A stretch of DNA of 64,000 nucleotides from Acidobacteriota bacterium (GTDB taxonomy: Bacteria; Acidobacteriota; Vicinamibacteria; Vicinamibacterales; CAVVIG01): contig QHWB01000039.1 of assembly GCA_003222395.1 (NCBI GenBank), positions 372,001-436,000 on the forward strand, in the 5' to 3' direction. Made by a program: the position numbers and the translations under genes. The stretch's first letter is position 1, and every line of letters starts with the position of its first letter. The notes under the pieces were generated by a model. The model was given only the letters and a program-made list of their open reading frames with translations, searched no databases and was not told the origin of the DNA. Positions 55,675 through 64,000 of this stretch are shown here, in pieces.

Positions 55675-58600
55675 ATGAGAGTACCGAAGTTGTTGACGTG
55701 TCGCCGATCTCCGTCGGCGAAACGTTCCGCGATCGTGACCGCGATCGCGATGATGATTTGGAGCGTCGGCGGGCCGTTATTGGTGCCGCAGCCGGTGCAG
55801 GCGCAGACCGCACCCATCGGAAACGGGTTCGTGCTCGACGTCGAAGACCTGCGGTTCATCTTCAAGCAAATCCAGGTTGCGCAGAACCATGCGACGCCGC
55901 CGAGCGCCACCTGCCCGACGTGCGGCACGCTGCTCGGACCTGGACCGAATCAGGTAAACGCGCAGGCGGCGCCCTTTGGCGGTGCGGCGGCGGCACAGCT
56001 CCCGATGGGGCTCCGGACCGTCGACGGGAGCTACAACAACCTCATTCCAGTCCCCGATCAGCATCTGTTTGGGGCGTCGGACCAGCTCTTCCCGCGCCTG
56101 ACGACTCCGGTTTTCCGCGCCGCCGAGGCCGGGACGTCGTACACGCAAACGTCCGGAAACGTCATCGACTCCCAGCCGCGTATCATTACCAATCTGATCG
56201 TCGATCAGTCGGCGGCCAACCCCGCGGCCGTCGCGGCAGCCACGAACCCGTGCGGTTCCGGCGGCTTCGTCTGTCAGGGCACGGCAGCGCCCGATCCGGA
56301 CTCCGGTGCGCTGTTCATCCCGAACATCACGCCGAACTTCGGGCTCTCGGCGCCGTTCAACCTGATGTTCACCTTCTTCGGCCAGTTCTTCGACCACGGC
56401 CTGGACCTCGTGAACAAGGGTGGCAACGGCAACGTGATCATGCCGCTGCAGGCCGACGACCCGCTGTTCGTCCCCGGCAGCCCGAACAATTTCATGGTGA
56501 TGGCCCGCGCGACGCTGCAGCCGGGTCCTGACGGCATCCTTGGAACCGCCGACGACCTCCACGAAAGCGTCAACCAGACGACGCCGTGGGTCGATCAGAA
56601 CCAGACCTACACGTCGCATCCATCGCATCAGGTGTTTCTGCGGCAGTATCAGATGGTCCTCGATCCGGCGACCGGCACTTTGAAACCGCTTCCCGACGGC
56701 AAAGTGCTCGACGGCGGCTTCTGCTCGCCGCGCGGCACCGGAATACCCGGCGACAACATCTGCAACATCGGCAACTGGGGCGAGGTCAAGGCGCAGGCGT
56801 CGACCAAGCTCGGGATCCATCTGGTCGATACGGACATCTTCGACGTGCCACTGGTGCTGACCGATCCGTACGGCCACTTCAAGCCCGGCCCGCACGGATT
56901 CCCGCAGCTCGTGATCGGGCCCGCCGCCTCGCCCACGCTCCTCGAGGGCGATCCGGCGGCTAACGGCGGCCTCGGGGTCGCCATCCCCGCCACGGCGCTG
57001 CACACCAATCATCAGTTCCTCAACGACATCGCGCATAACGCGGTGCCGAACCCGGGTCTGACCGGAGTTCGAGACGGAGTGATCTGCGACTTCCGCACCG
57101 TCCCGAGCTGTCAGCCGCCGGGCACGTACGACGGCGACCTGCTCGACGCGCACTTCGTCACCGGCGACGGCCGCGGCAACGAAAACATCGCGCTGACGAC
57201 GATGCACAACCTGTTTCACGCGGAGCACAACCGTCTGCGCGATTACATCGATCAGCTCATCCCGACGTTGTTGACGCCGACCGAAGTCGCGGCGTGGCAC
57301 GCGGTGGATCCGGGGTCGGGCTGGGCCTACGGCGAGCGCCTGTTCCAGGCGGCGCGCTTCGGCACGGAGATGCAGTATCAGCACCTCGTGTTCGAGGAGT
57401 TCGCGCGCACGGTTCAGCCGCTGATCAATCCGTTCCTCGGCGGCATCACGTCGATCAACGGCGTGATCTCGGCCGAGTTCGCGCACACGGTCTATCGACT
57501 TGGTCACTCGATGCTGCCTGAAGTTCTGGGACGCATCAACACCGACGGGTCGACGAACAATATCCGGTTGCTCAACGCCTTCCTCGCTCCGCAGAAGTAC
57601 AACGACGGCGGACCCGCCGGACCACTGCCCGCGGCGGCGGCGGCCGGGAGCATCATTCGGGGTCTCTCGCTGCAGGTCGGCAACGAGCTCGACGAGTTCG
57701 TCACCTCCTCGGTACGGAACACGCTGGTCGGCCTCCCGCTCGACCTGCCCGCGATCAACATCGCGCGCGGCCGCAGCGAAGGCATTCCGCCGTTGAACGA
57801 AGTGCGCCGGCAGTTCTTCCTCGCGACGCAGGATCCGGTCCTCAAGCCGTACGCGAACTGGACCGAGTTCGGCCTCGCCCTTAGACACTTCCAGTCGCTG
57901 CCGAACTTCATCGCGGCGTACGGCACGCATCCGAGCATCACGGCCGCGACGACCGTCGCGGCGAAGCGCGCCGCGGCGCAGGCGCTGGTGACGGCGGGCG
58001 ACCCGCTCCTGAACGCTCCGGCCGCTACGAGCGGTCTCAACAACGTCGACTTCTGGCCCGGCGGCATGGCCGAGAAGCCGAACGTGTTCGGCGGCCTGCT
58101 CGGGACGACCTTCAATTTCGTCTTCGAGCACCAGCTGGAGAACCTGCAGAACGGCGACCGGTTCTATTACCTGCAGCGCACCGACGGTCTGAACATGCGC
58201 GCTCAGCTCGAGGGCAACTCGCTCGCCGAGCTCGCCAGGCGCAACACGACCGCCGTCGACACGATGGACAAGATCTTCTCCACGGCGGATTTCAACTTCG
58301 ACGGCGCAGCGTTGATTGCGGCCGGATCGGCGCCGATCATCCTCGAACCGCTCGATCCCAACAGCGCCGAGATCCTGACGCTGGGCGACGGGACGAAAGT
58401 CTTCTTCGACCCGCTGCACCGCGGCAGGAACATCATGTTCAGCGGTGGACCCGGCGACGATCGATTCAGGGGGGATGTGGGCGACGACACCCTCTTCGGC
58501 AACGGGGGCAACGATCGCCTCGACGGCGGCGAAGGTGACGACACGATCCAGGGCGGTGACGGCGATGACATCCTCCTCGGAGGCAACGGCAACGACGTCC

Positions 58601-61089
58601 TCAAGGGCGGCCCCGGCAACGACGCGTTGAACTCCGGACCCGGGTTCGGCGGCGACATCCTTATCGGCGGAGACGGAAACGACTTCATGGTCGGCGGCGA
58701 CGACGGCGTCGAGTACTTCGCCGGCCCGGGCAACGACATCATCGTCGACGGCGCGATGCGAGCCGAGGCGATCGTCGGCGGACCCGGCGACGACTGGATC
58801 TACGACGGCGACGGTCACGACGGCGGTATCTTCGGCGACAACGGGAACATCTTCGACCTCCTCGCCGGCCTCGACCCGTTCGGCGGCGACGATGTGCTCG
58901 GCGGCGGTCCCGGGCAGGACAACCACTTCGGCGAAGGCGGCAACGACATCTTCCTGATGTCTGAAGGGAGCAACAAGTTCTTCGGCGATTACGGGTTCGA
59001 CATCCTCACGCTGCAGAACTGGCCGGCGCCGGAATTCGTGGAGTTGAACCTCCTCGCGCAACCAGGTGTGATCCTCAACTTCAACGATCTCCGGAACCGG
59101 TACCGCCTGGTCGACGGCGCGTCGGGGTGGGACCTCAACGATCACCTGGCTGGCGGCAATCACACAACCGCTCCGGGCGTGCCGATCGAGCTTCAGCTGA
59201 TCCCCGGCATGGAACTGACGCCGGATTACGCAGCGAAGGTGACCGGCCTGACCGAGCTGATGACCGCGTTCGGCCAGACGCTGCCATGGATTGGCGGCGA
59301 CTTACTGATGGGCGGCAACGGCAGCGACGTCCTCGAAGGCAAGGGAGGCGACGACTTGCTCGACGGCGACGTGTGGCTGCACGTGTCGCTCAAGGCGACG
59401 CTCAATGACGGCACCGTGAAGATCGTCGACGACCCGCGTCTGCTCGTCGACGACGTGTTCGCCGATCCGCAGCGGCTCAATCCGGGCAGCATCACGATCG
59501 TTCGCCAGATCGTGACGCCGGTGACTCCGCCAGCCGACTGCAATGGCAACCTTCCCGTCTTCAGCGCGACGGGTGCCGTCTCATTCGCGAATGCCTTAGG
59601 TCAACCCGTACCGGCGCCGCTCAACTGCGACGTCGCGGTTTACAACAATCCGCGGGCGGAGTACCAGATCACGGCGCTCGCAAACGGGAACGTGATCGTG
59701 GATCACGTTGTTGCCAGGGCCAAGAACCTCAAGTCTCCGGCTTACGAGGGCATTGACACTCTGCGGAACATCGAGCTGATTCAGTTCTCGGACGTGACGA
59801 TCGCGGCGCCGAAGTTCACGGATCGGATCGTGCCGAGCGTGATCGGCCTCACGCCAGCCGCAGCGGCAGCAAAGCTCGCGGCTGTCGGGCTGACCGTCGG
59901 AGTCACGACGAACGGCAAGGCCAACGTCACCAATCCGGTCCCGATTGGCAACATTCTGAATCAGAATCCCCCGGCAGGCACCGTCATCACGGCGGGCGGC
60001 GCGGTGGATCTCGTCATCTCGACCGGTATCCCGGTGCCGAACGTTGTCGGCTTGAATTATCCGGGCACGGTGATCAACGGTTCCGTGCATTCAATCACCG
60101 AGGCGGGCATGGTGGTCGGCACCATCACGACGGTGCTCAGCGCCACCGTTCCGGCTGGCGTGGTCATCAGCCAGAGTCCGTTGGCTGAGGTGGGTGCGAA
60201 CCTCGGAACGGCTGTCAATCTGGTGGTCTCCGCTGGAGGCACGACGGTGCCGAACGTGGTTGGAATGGCGCAGGCGCCGGCGTCTGGGCTGCTCACCACG
60301 GCGGGTCTGACGACAGGCACCGTTACGTTCCAGGCGAGCGCAACGGTCCCCGCCGGCAACGTGATCAGTGAGAACCCGGTGGCCGGTACGCTCGTGAAGC
60401 CCGGAACGCCGGTGAATCTGGTCGTTTCGAGCGGCGTGGCGCCGACGATCGCGGCGACGGTCTCGCGCAACTCGAGCGTTCAGGCGAGCACGATTACTTC
60501 GCCGTTGATCACTCCGGGGGCCAACACGCTGCTGGTGGCGTTGGTGGCAACGGATGCACCGGATCCGTGCTGTGCTCCGAACACGGTCGTCAACAGCGTC
60601 ACGAACAACGGCACAGCGTTGACGTGGACCAGATCCGTGCGTTCCAACGTTCAGCTCGGGACGTCGGAAATCTGGTGGGCGTTCACGCCGACCGCGCACG
60701 CGGCGATGAACGTGACGGCAACGACGAACAATCTCGTGGCGGCGTCACTGACCGTGATGGCGTTCACCGGTGCGTCTTCGTCGCTTGTCGGCGCCGCCAC
60801 GGCGGCGGTCAACGGTGCGAGCGGCCCGCCGGTGGCCTCGCTGGTCACGACGCGCGGCAACTCGATCGTGCTTGGCGTGGGGAATGACTGGGACTCGCCG
60901 CGTGTGATGATCGCGGGAACCGGTCAGACGATCATCAATCAATTCAACCCGACGGTAGGCGATACGTACTGGATGCAGCGATCGGGCGTCATCCCGGCAG
61001 CCAATACGAGCGTCACGATCAACGACAGCTACACCCTTCCGATGACGGATCGGTGGAACCTGGCGGTGGTTGAAATCCGGCAACCGTAA
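55675..61089 (+). CDS. giant exported heme peroxidase with RTX repeats and PASTA domains
   Basis: 1804 residues. Long signal peptide (IVTAIAMMIWSVGGPLLVPQ, mature near PVQAQ). Residues about 190-880 are an animal-type heme peroxidase/peroxinectin domain: distal His in FGQFFDHGLDLV (about 241), MHNLFHAEHNRLRD, and proximal His in AHTVYRLGHSML (611). Residues 923-1045 and about 1212-1232 are RTX nonapeptides (GGxGxDxLx; GGEGDDTIQGGDGDDILLGG) that bind calcium. Three PASTA domains follow (about 1382-1587; VPSVIGLTP, VPNVVGLNY, VPNVVGMAQ), then a beta-rich domain (1590-1804; GTSEIWWAFTP). GGAGG is 6 bp before ATG 55675; an in-frame ATG at 55603 with AGAGGAG would add 24 residues. Role unknown; extracellular oxidation or adhesion is plausible. 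Confidence 0.9.
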   Translation: MRVPKLLTCRRSPSAKRSAIVTAIAMMIWSVGGPLLVPQPVQAQTAPIGNGFVLDVEDLRFIFKQIQVAQNHATPPSATCPTCGTLLGPGPNQVNAQAAPFGGAAAAQLPMGLRTVDGSYNNLIPVPDQHLFGASDQLFPRLTTPVFRAAEAGTSYTQTSGNVIDSQPRIITNLIVDQSAANPAAVAAATNPCGSGGFVCQGTAAPDPDSGALFIPNITPNFGLSAPFNLMFTFFGQFFDHGLDLVNKGGNGNVIMPLQADDPLFVPGSPNNFMVMARATLQPGPDGILGTADDLHESVNQTTPWVDQNQTYTSHPSHQVFLRQYQMVLDPATGTLKPLPDGKVLDGGFCSPRGTGIPGDNICNIGNWGEVKAQASTKLGIHLVDTDIFDVPLVLTDPYGHFKPGPHGFPQLVIGPAASPTLLEGDPAANGGLGVAIPATALHTNHQFLNDIAHNAVPNPGLTGVRDGVICDFRTVPSCQPPGTYDGDLLDAHFVTGDGRGNENIALTTMHNLFHAEHNRLRDYIDQLIPTLLTPTEVAAWHAVDPGSGWAYGERLFQAARFGTEMQYQHLVFEEFARTVQPLINPFLGGITSINGVISAEFAHTVYRLGHSMLPEVLGRINTDGSTNNIRLLNAFLAPQKYNDGGPAGPLPAAAAAGSIIRGLSLQVGNELDEFVTSSVRNTLVGLPLDLPAINIARGRSEGIPPLNEVRRQFFLATQDPVLKPYANWTEFGLALRHFQSLPNFIAAYGTHPSITAATTVAAKRAAAQALVTAGDPLLNAPAATSGLNNVDFWPGGMAEKPNVFGGLLGTTFNFVFEHQLENLQNGDRFYYLQRTDGLNMRAQLEGNSLAELARRNTTAVDTMDKIFSTADFNFDGAALIAAGSAPIILEPLDPNSAEILTLGDGTKVFFDPLHRGRNIMFSGGPGDDRFRGDVGDDTLFGNGGNDRLDGGEGDDTIQGGDGDDILLGGNGNDVLKGGPGNDALNSGPGFGGDILIGGDGNDFMVGGDDGVEYFAGPGNDIIVDGAMRAEAIVGGPGDDWIYDGDGHDGGIFGDNGNIFDLLAGLDPFGGDDVLGGGPGQDNHFGEGGNDIFLMSEGSNKFFGDYGFDILTLQNWPAPEFVELNLLAQPGVILNFNDLRNRYRLVDGASGWDLNDHLAGGNHTTAPGVPIELQLIPGMELTPDYAAKVTGLTELMTAFGQTLPWIGGDLLMGGNGSDVLEGKGGDDLLDGDVWLHVSLKATLNDGTVKIVDDPRLLVDDVFADPQRLNPGSITIVRQIVTPVTPPADCNGNLPVFSATGAVSFANALGQPVPAPLNCDVAVYNNPRAEYQITALANGNVIVDHVVARAKNLKSPAYEGIDTLRNIELIQFSDVTIAAPKFTDRIVPSVIGLTPAAAAAKLAAVGLTVGVTTNGKANVTNPVPIGNILNQNPPAGTVITAGGAVDLVISTGIPVPNVVGLNYPGTVINGSVHSITEAGMVVGTITTVLSATVPAGVVISQSPLAEVGANLGTAVNLVVSAGGTTVPNVVGMAQAPASGLLTTAGLTTGTVTFQASATVPAGNVISENPVAGTLVKPGTPVNLVVSSGVAPTIAATVSRNSSVQASTITSPLITPGANTLLVALVATDAPDPCCAPNTVVNSVTNNGTALTWTRSVRSNVQLGTSEIWWAFTPTAHAAMNVTATTNNLVAASLTVMAFTGASSSLVGAATAAVNGASGPPVASLVTTRGNSIVLGVGNDWDSPRVMIAGTGQTIINQFNPTVGDTYWMQRSGVIPAANTSVTINDSYTLPMTDRWNLAVVEIRQP

Positions 61090-61104
61090 GTAATCGGCGT
61101 TTCC

Positions 61105-61134
61105 GCGGGGCAGGGTCCGGGGACTCTGCCCCGC
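61105..61134. repeat. GC hairpin between the giant protein and the LuxR-type gene
   Basis: GCGGGGCAG and CTGCCCCGC form a perfect 9-bp stem around a 12-nt loop, in the 55-bp gap. No T-tract follows; it may attenuate or stabilise the upstream message. Confidence 0.55.
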
Positions 61135-61144
61135 CGGAGTTTCC

Positions 61145-61873
61145 ATGCGAGTCATACACGACGTGGGAGACAGCAACGACAAGCCCACGATCGCCGTGCT
61201 CCTGGCGGGCGAGCATCTGCTCGTCCGCGAGGGGCTCCGCAAGCTGCTCGAAGGCGAACCGGGCATCGTCGTCGTCGGCGACGTCGCCGATCCACAGGAG
61301 GCGCTCACGGTGACACGGGCCGTCAAGCCGAAGGTCGTCATCGTCGCCTTCTCGGGCCGGCCGCTGATCCGGACGCTTCGATCGCTGCGGCAACTCGCGC
61401 CGGCCGGCGACTACGGCCGCGCGATCGTGCTCGCGGCTCGGATTACCGGCAAGCAGATGACACAGGCGCTGCAGCTCGGCGTCGCCGGCATCCTGTTGAA
61501 GGAAACGTCGGCGCGAACGCTCGTCGAACGGCTTCGGACCGTGGCCGCCGACGATCACGCCGGCCGCGCCGTTGACATGCAGAGCGAACCTACGCCCGCG
61601 ACCATTCGGACCTCAGATTCGACGGCGGCACCGGTACCGCACTTCAGCCTCACCTCGCGCGAGCTCGACATCGTCTCGGCGGTGCGGCGCGGCGAGAGCA
61701 ACCGCGCGATCGCGCGGCGGCTCGCGCTGTCGGAAGACACAGTAAAGCATCACTTGACGAGCGTCTTCGACAAGACCGGCGTCGCGTCGCGGCTCGAGCT
61801 GGCGCTGTTCGCCATGCAGCACGGCCTCGGCGAGGACGGCGTCGCGTTGAACACGTTCATGAACCAGAGGTGA
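61145..61873 (+). CDS. LuxR/NarL-type regulator with degenerate receiver domain
   Basis: 242 residues. Receiver-like N-domain (about 15-130) and LuxR HTH (about 168-228: LTSRELDIVSAVRRGESNRA, then IARRLALSEDTVKHHLTSVF). The receiver lacks the usual residues: the acidic pair reads LAGEH, the phospho-acceptor Asp is Ala in VVIVAFSGRP, and the Thr/Ser is Ala in VLAARIT; only Lys in GILLKETS remains. It is therefore probably not phosphorylated in the standard way. It lies inside the peroxidase locus and is a candidate regulator of both copies. Confidence 0.9.
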   Translation: MRVIHDVGDSNDKPTIAVLLAGEHLLVREGLRKLLEGEPGIVVVGDVADPQEALTVTRAVKPKVVIVAFSGRPLIRTLRSLRQLAPAGDYGRAIVLAARITGKQMTQALQLGVAGILLKETSARTLVERLRTVAADDHAGRAVDMQSEPTPATIRTSDSTAAPVPHFSLTSRELDIVSAVRRGESNRAIARRLALSEDTVKHHLTSVFDKTGVASRLELALFAMQHGLGEDGVALNTFMNQR

Positions 61874-61879
61874 CCACAC

Positions 61880-62506
61880 ATGCACTCTTTGAGTCTTCGA
61901 CCCATTCTGGCGCCGATGCTCGGCGTCGCGATCTGTCTCCTCGTCGGTCCACACCCCGGCGCCGCGTTGCGCACGGGTCCACTGCAGCGGTTCGGCGCAC
62001 GCGCGCTCAGCGTAGCCGACGGCAAAGATCATGGCCCGATCGACATTCTCGTCGATCACTGGTCGACTGACGCCGAATTCGATGCGCTGCAGCACACGTT
62101 CATCGATCACGGGGCGGAAAAGCTGCTTCCGGTGCTGCACCGACTGCATGAAAGAGCGGGCGTCGTTCTGCTGCCCGGCGTCCAGTCACTGGGAGAGCGC
62201 GTACGCCAGCCTACACCGAAGAATCTTCTGTTCGCGCGCGAGCGCGTCACCAAGGCGGGACGCCAGCTGATCTTCATCGCCGATCAGCACGTCGGATTCG
62301 GCGAACCGGCGATCTACGCGCGCGGAGAGTTGCAGGAGTTCAACCTGCTCGACATTCGCATCGGGCCGGACGGCAAGGGCGTTGGCAAGGTGGCCGGTGC
62401 CGACAAGGTGACGTACAACAAGCAGAGCAAAATGTTCGAAGTGGAAGACTACGGCAAGGCGCCGGCGCGGATCGTCGACGTCCACGTCGAGAAGATGACG
62501 CGGTGA
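61880..62506 (+). CDS. conserved secreted protein of unknown function
   Basis: 208 residues starting 7 bp after the regulator. Signal-like segment (LRPILAPMLGVAICLLVGPH). The mature part has IDILVDHWSTDAEFDALQHTF, a helical region, RQLIFIADQHVGFGEPAIYA, LLDIRIGPDGKGVGKVAGAD and VEDYGKAPARIVDVHVEK. I recall similar hypothetical proteins in Acidobacteria, without known activity. Likely periplasmic. Confidence 0.8.
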   Translation: MHSLSLRPILAPMLGVAICLLVGPHPGAALRTGPLQRFGARALSVADGKDHGPIDILVDHWSTDAEFDALQHTFIDHGAEKLLPVLHRLHERAGVVLLPGVQSLGERVRQPTPKNLLFARERVTKAGRQLIFIADQHVGFGEPAIYARGELQEFNLLDIRIGPDGKGVGKVAGADKVTYNKQSKMFEVEDYGKAPARIVDVHVEKMTR

Positions 62507-62522
62507 TGGTCGAGGTCGTGCG

Positions 62523-62927
62523 ATGAATCCCAAGCTCGCCTCAGCGATAGCAGGAATCGGACTCGTGGTGGTGGCCACGCCGGTCGTGGCCCACCACTCG
62601 TTCGCCGCCGAGTACGACGCAAACAAGCAGGTGACTGTCAAGGGCTCGGTGACGAGAATCGAATGGACGAATCCTCATACGCACGTCTACATCGACGTGA
62701 AAGACGACAAGGGCAACATGACCAACCTGAAGTTCGAACTGGCGAGTCCTCTGGTGCTCCTCCAGTGCGGTTGGACGGCACGTTTGCTCAATGTCGGCGA
62801 CGAGGTGACGGTCGAGGGCGCGATGGCGAAGGACGGGGCGAACAGAGCGAACGCGCGCGTGGTGACGCTGGCGGACGGCCGCCGCGTGTCGGCGGGATCA
62901 TCGGGAGGAGATTTGCCATCGAAATAA
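62523..62927 (+). CDS. DUF6152 family exported protein
   Basis: 134 residues. Signal peptide ending VATPVVA, then HHSFAAEYDANKQVTVKGSV and TRIEWTNPHTHVYIDV, which are the DUF6152 hallmarks of a small OB-like beta-barrel. GAGG is 7 bp upstream. Function unknown; the HHSF and NPHTH histidines could bind metal. Confidence 0.88.
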   Translation: MNPKLASAIAGIGLVVVATPVVAHHSFAAEYDANKQVTVKGSVTRIEWTNPHTHVYIDVKDDKGNMTNLKFELASPLVLLQCGWTARLLNVGDEVTVEGAMAKDGANRANARVVTLADGRRVSAGSSGGDLPSK

Positions 62928-62963
62928 ACCGCAACCGGATCGTTTTTGTGAATAGAAAGGCGG

Positions 62964-63055
62964 ACCCCCACTAACGAGCCATTCCGCCCGGACTAGTCCT
63001 CCTTTACTCTCACGTCCGTTCCCTTACACCTATTTTGTTTGGAACGGAGCGAGAC
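62964..63055 (+). promoter_or_regulatory. conserved upstream element, copy 2
   Basis: ACCCCCAC, GCCATTCCGCCC and CCTCCT in the same order as at 54959-55053, ending in a GGAG ribosome site before the GTG at 63056. The stem seen in copy 1 is partly lost here (AACGAGCC/GCCCGG). Confidence 0.5.
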
Positions 63056-63712
<657 letters not shown>

Positions 63713-63941
63713 TTCCGGCTCAGACGCTCGACTCGCGATCCGATTCGGCTCGTAGTAACGGAGCCGGACCAATCGGCTGTACCTCGCGGCGCCGCGTCGC
63801 CGGAGGTGCGCGCGGTCGACGTGTGCGCCAGCGTCATTTCATCGGCAACTGAAAAGAGAGGAGTCAATGCTCGAAATCGAAACGGGTCGGTCGGGGGTGT
63901 GTTTACACAGAAGCAACTCGGCTCAACGCTGGAGGCAGATC
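63713..63941 (+). repeat. duplicated intergenic segment before the giant protein, copy 2
   Basis: Same blocks as 55435-55674, including GAAAAGAGAGGAGTC before an in-frame ATG at 63867 and GGAGG before ATG 63942. Confidence 0.65.
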
Positions 63942-64000
63942 ATGAGTAGGTCGAAGTTCAAGTTCTTGACGTGTCGCCGTGGACGCTCGGCGAAACGTTC
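63942..64000 (+). CDS. second giant peroxidase/RTX-type protein, N-terminus only (cut by window edge)
   Basis: 19 codons: MSRSKFKFLTCRRGRSAKR. The stretch KxLTCRRxxSAKRS matches residues 5-18 of the giant protein at 55675 (KLLTCRRSPSAKRS), and the upstream DNA matches too. What follows beyond the edge is not visible, so domain content is inferred from copy 1. Confidence 0.7.
   Translation, partial: MSRSKFKFLTCRRGRSAKR

Noticed and set aside
58444-58800. DNA-level tandem repeat in the giant gene
   Set aside because: The periodicity is that of RTX GGxGxDxLx nonapeptides, a protein-level repeat in frame, not a separate DNA element.
55777-59163. 1128-codon open frame antisense to the giant peroxidase gene
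   Set aside because: Same reason: low-complexity Val/Glu/Arg-rich shadow of a clear sense-strand protein.
61105-61134. intrinsic terminator after the giant gene
   Set aside because: The hairpin is strong but lacks a T-tract on either strand, so it is listed only as an inverted repeat.

Overview
The window is GC-rich chromosomal DNA with tightly packed genes, nearly all on the minus strand up to about 53.8 kb and on the plus strand after that. The gene set suggests an acidobacterium, most likely of the Vicinamibacteria type. The clues are a DUF1592/DUF1552 pair with planctomycete-type cytochrome c domains, an Oar-like TonB receptor beside a VPS10/sortilin-like propeller, a DUF6152 protein, a sulfatase-TPR fusion and a split Rieske/cytochrome b operon. 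This taxonomic reading is inference. I see no rRNA, tRNA, CRISPR array, insertion sequence or phage gene.

Layout. 1-2.3 kb: a truncated acetamidase/formamidase, a STAS-domain remnant, and a membrane-anchored trypsin-like protease behind a c-di-GMP-I (GEMM)-like leader. 2.1-5.1 kb: small membrane protein, mutL, corA. 5.2-15.7 kb: a housekeeping run read right to left as phoH-ybeY-corC-like-era-recO-glyQ-glyS-ppdK, with several 4-8 bp overlaps. 15.8-18.9 kb: hisS-aspS. 19-29.4 kb: gamma carbonic anhydrase, an NTF2-like protein, a sulfatase-like lipoprotein with TPRs, a VPS10-type propeller, a TonB-dependent receptor and a YVTN propeller. 29.5-36.7 kb: a secreted cluster of cytochrome c'-like protein, ankyrin protein, DUF1552, DUF1592 and VOC protein. 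36.9-43.6 kb: a Rieske/cytochrome b operon with HEAT protein, Rieske, cyt b N-half, cyt b C-half and a coiled-coil octaheme cytochrome c. 44.2-50.5 kb: pheA-ilvD-ilvB-ilvN-ilvC behind a leader-peptide attenuator. 50.5-53.8 kb: S15 peptidase, dcd, DUF2905, ndk. 53.8-64 kb, plus strand: small acidic protein, MBL-fold hydrolase, then a duplicated secretion locus.

The most unusual part is 54.9-64 kb. A small exported Asp-rich protein precedes a 1804-residue exported protein that joins an animal-type heme peroxidase to RTX repeats, three PASTA domains and a beta-rich C-terminal domain. A LuxR-type regulator follows, whose receiver has lost its phosphorylation residues, then a secreted protein of unknown function and a DUF6152 protein. 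The unit then begins again: a second acidic protein (with the Asp-rich module doubled) and the first 19 codons of a second giant protein, cut by the window edge. Upstream DNA is conserved between the two copies.

The other strong signals are regulatory or repetitive. They are a textbook attenuator with a Val/Ile-rich leader peptide before pheA-ilvDBNC, a GEMM-like leader before the protease, and an abundance of short repeats. The repeats include a REP-like palindrome (GTAGCGC...GCGCTAC) at seven places, one of them inserted in frame inside a signal peptide, and several unrelated tandem-word repeats arranged as long inverted arms exactly at junctions within operons.
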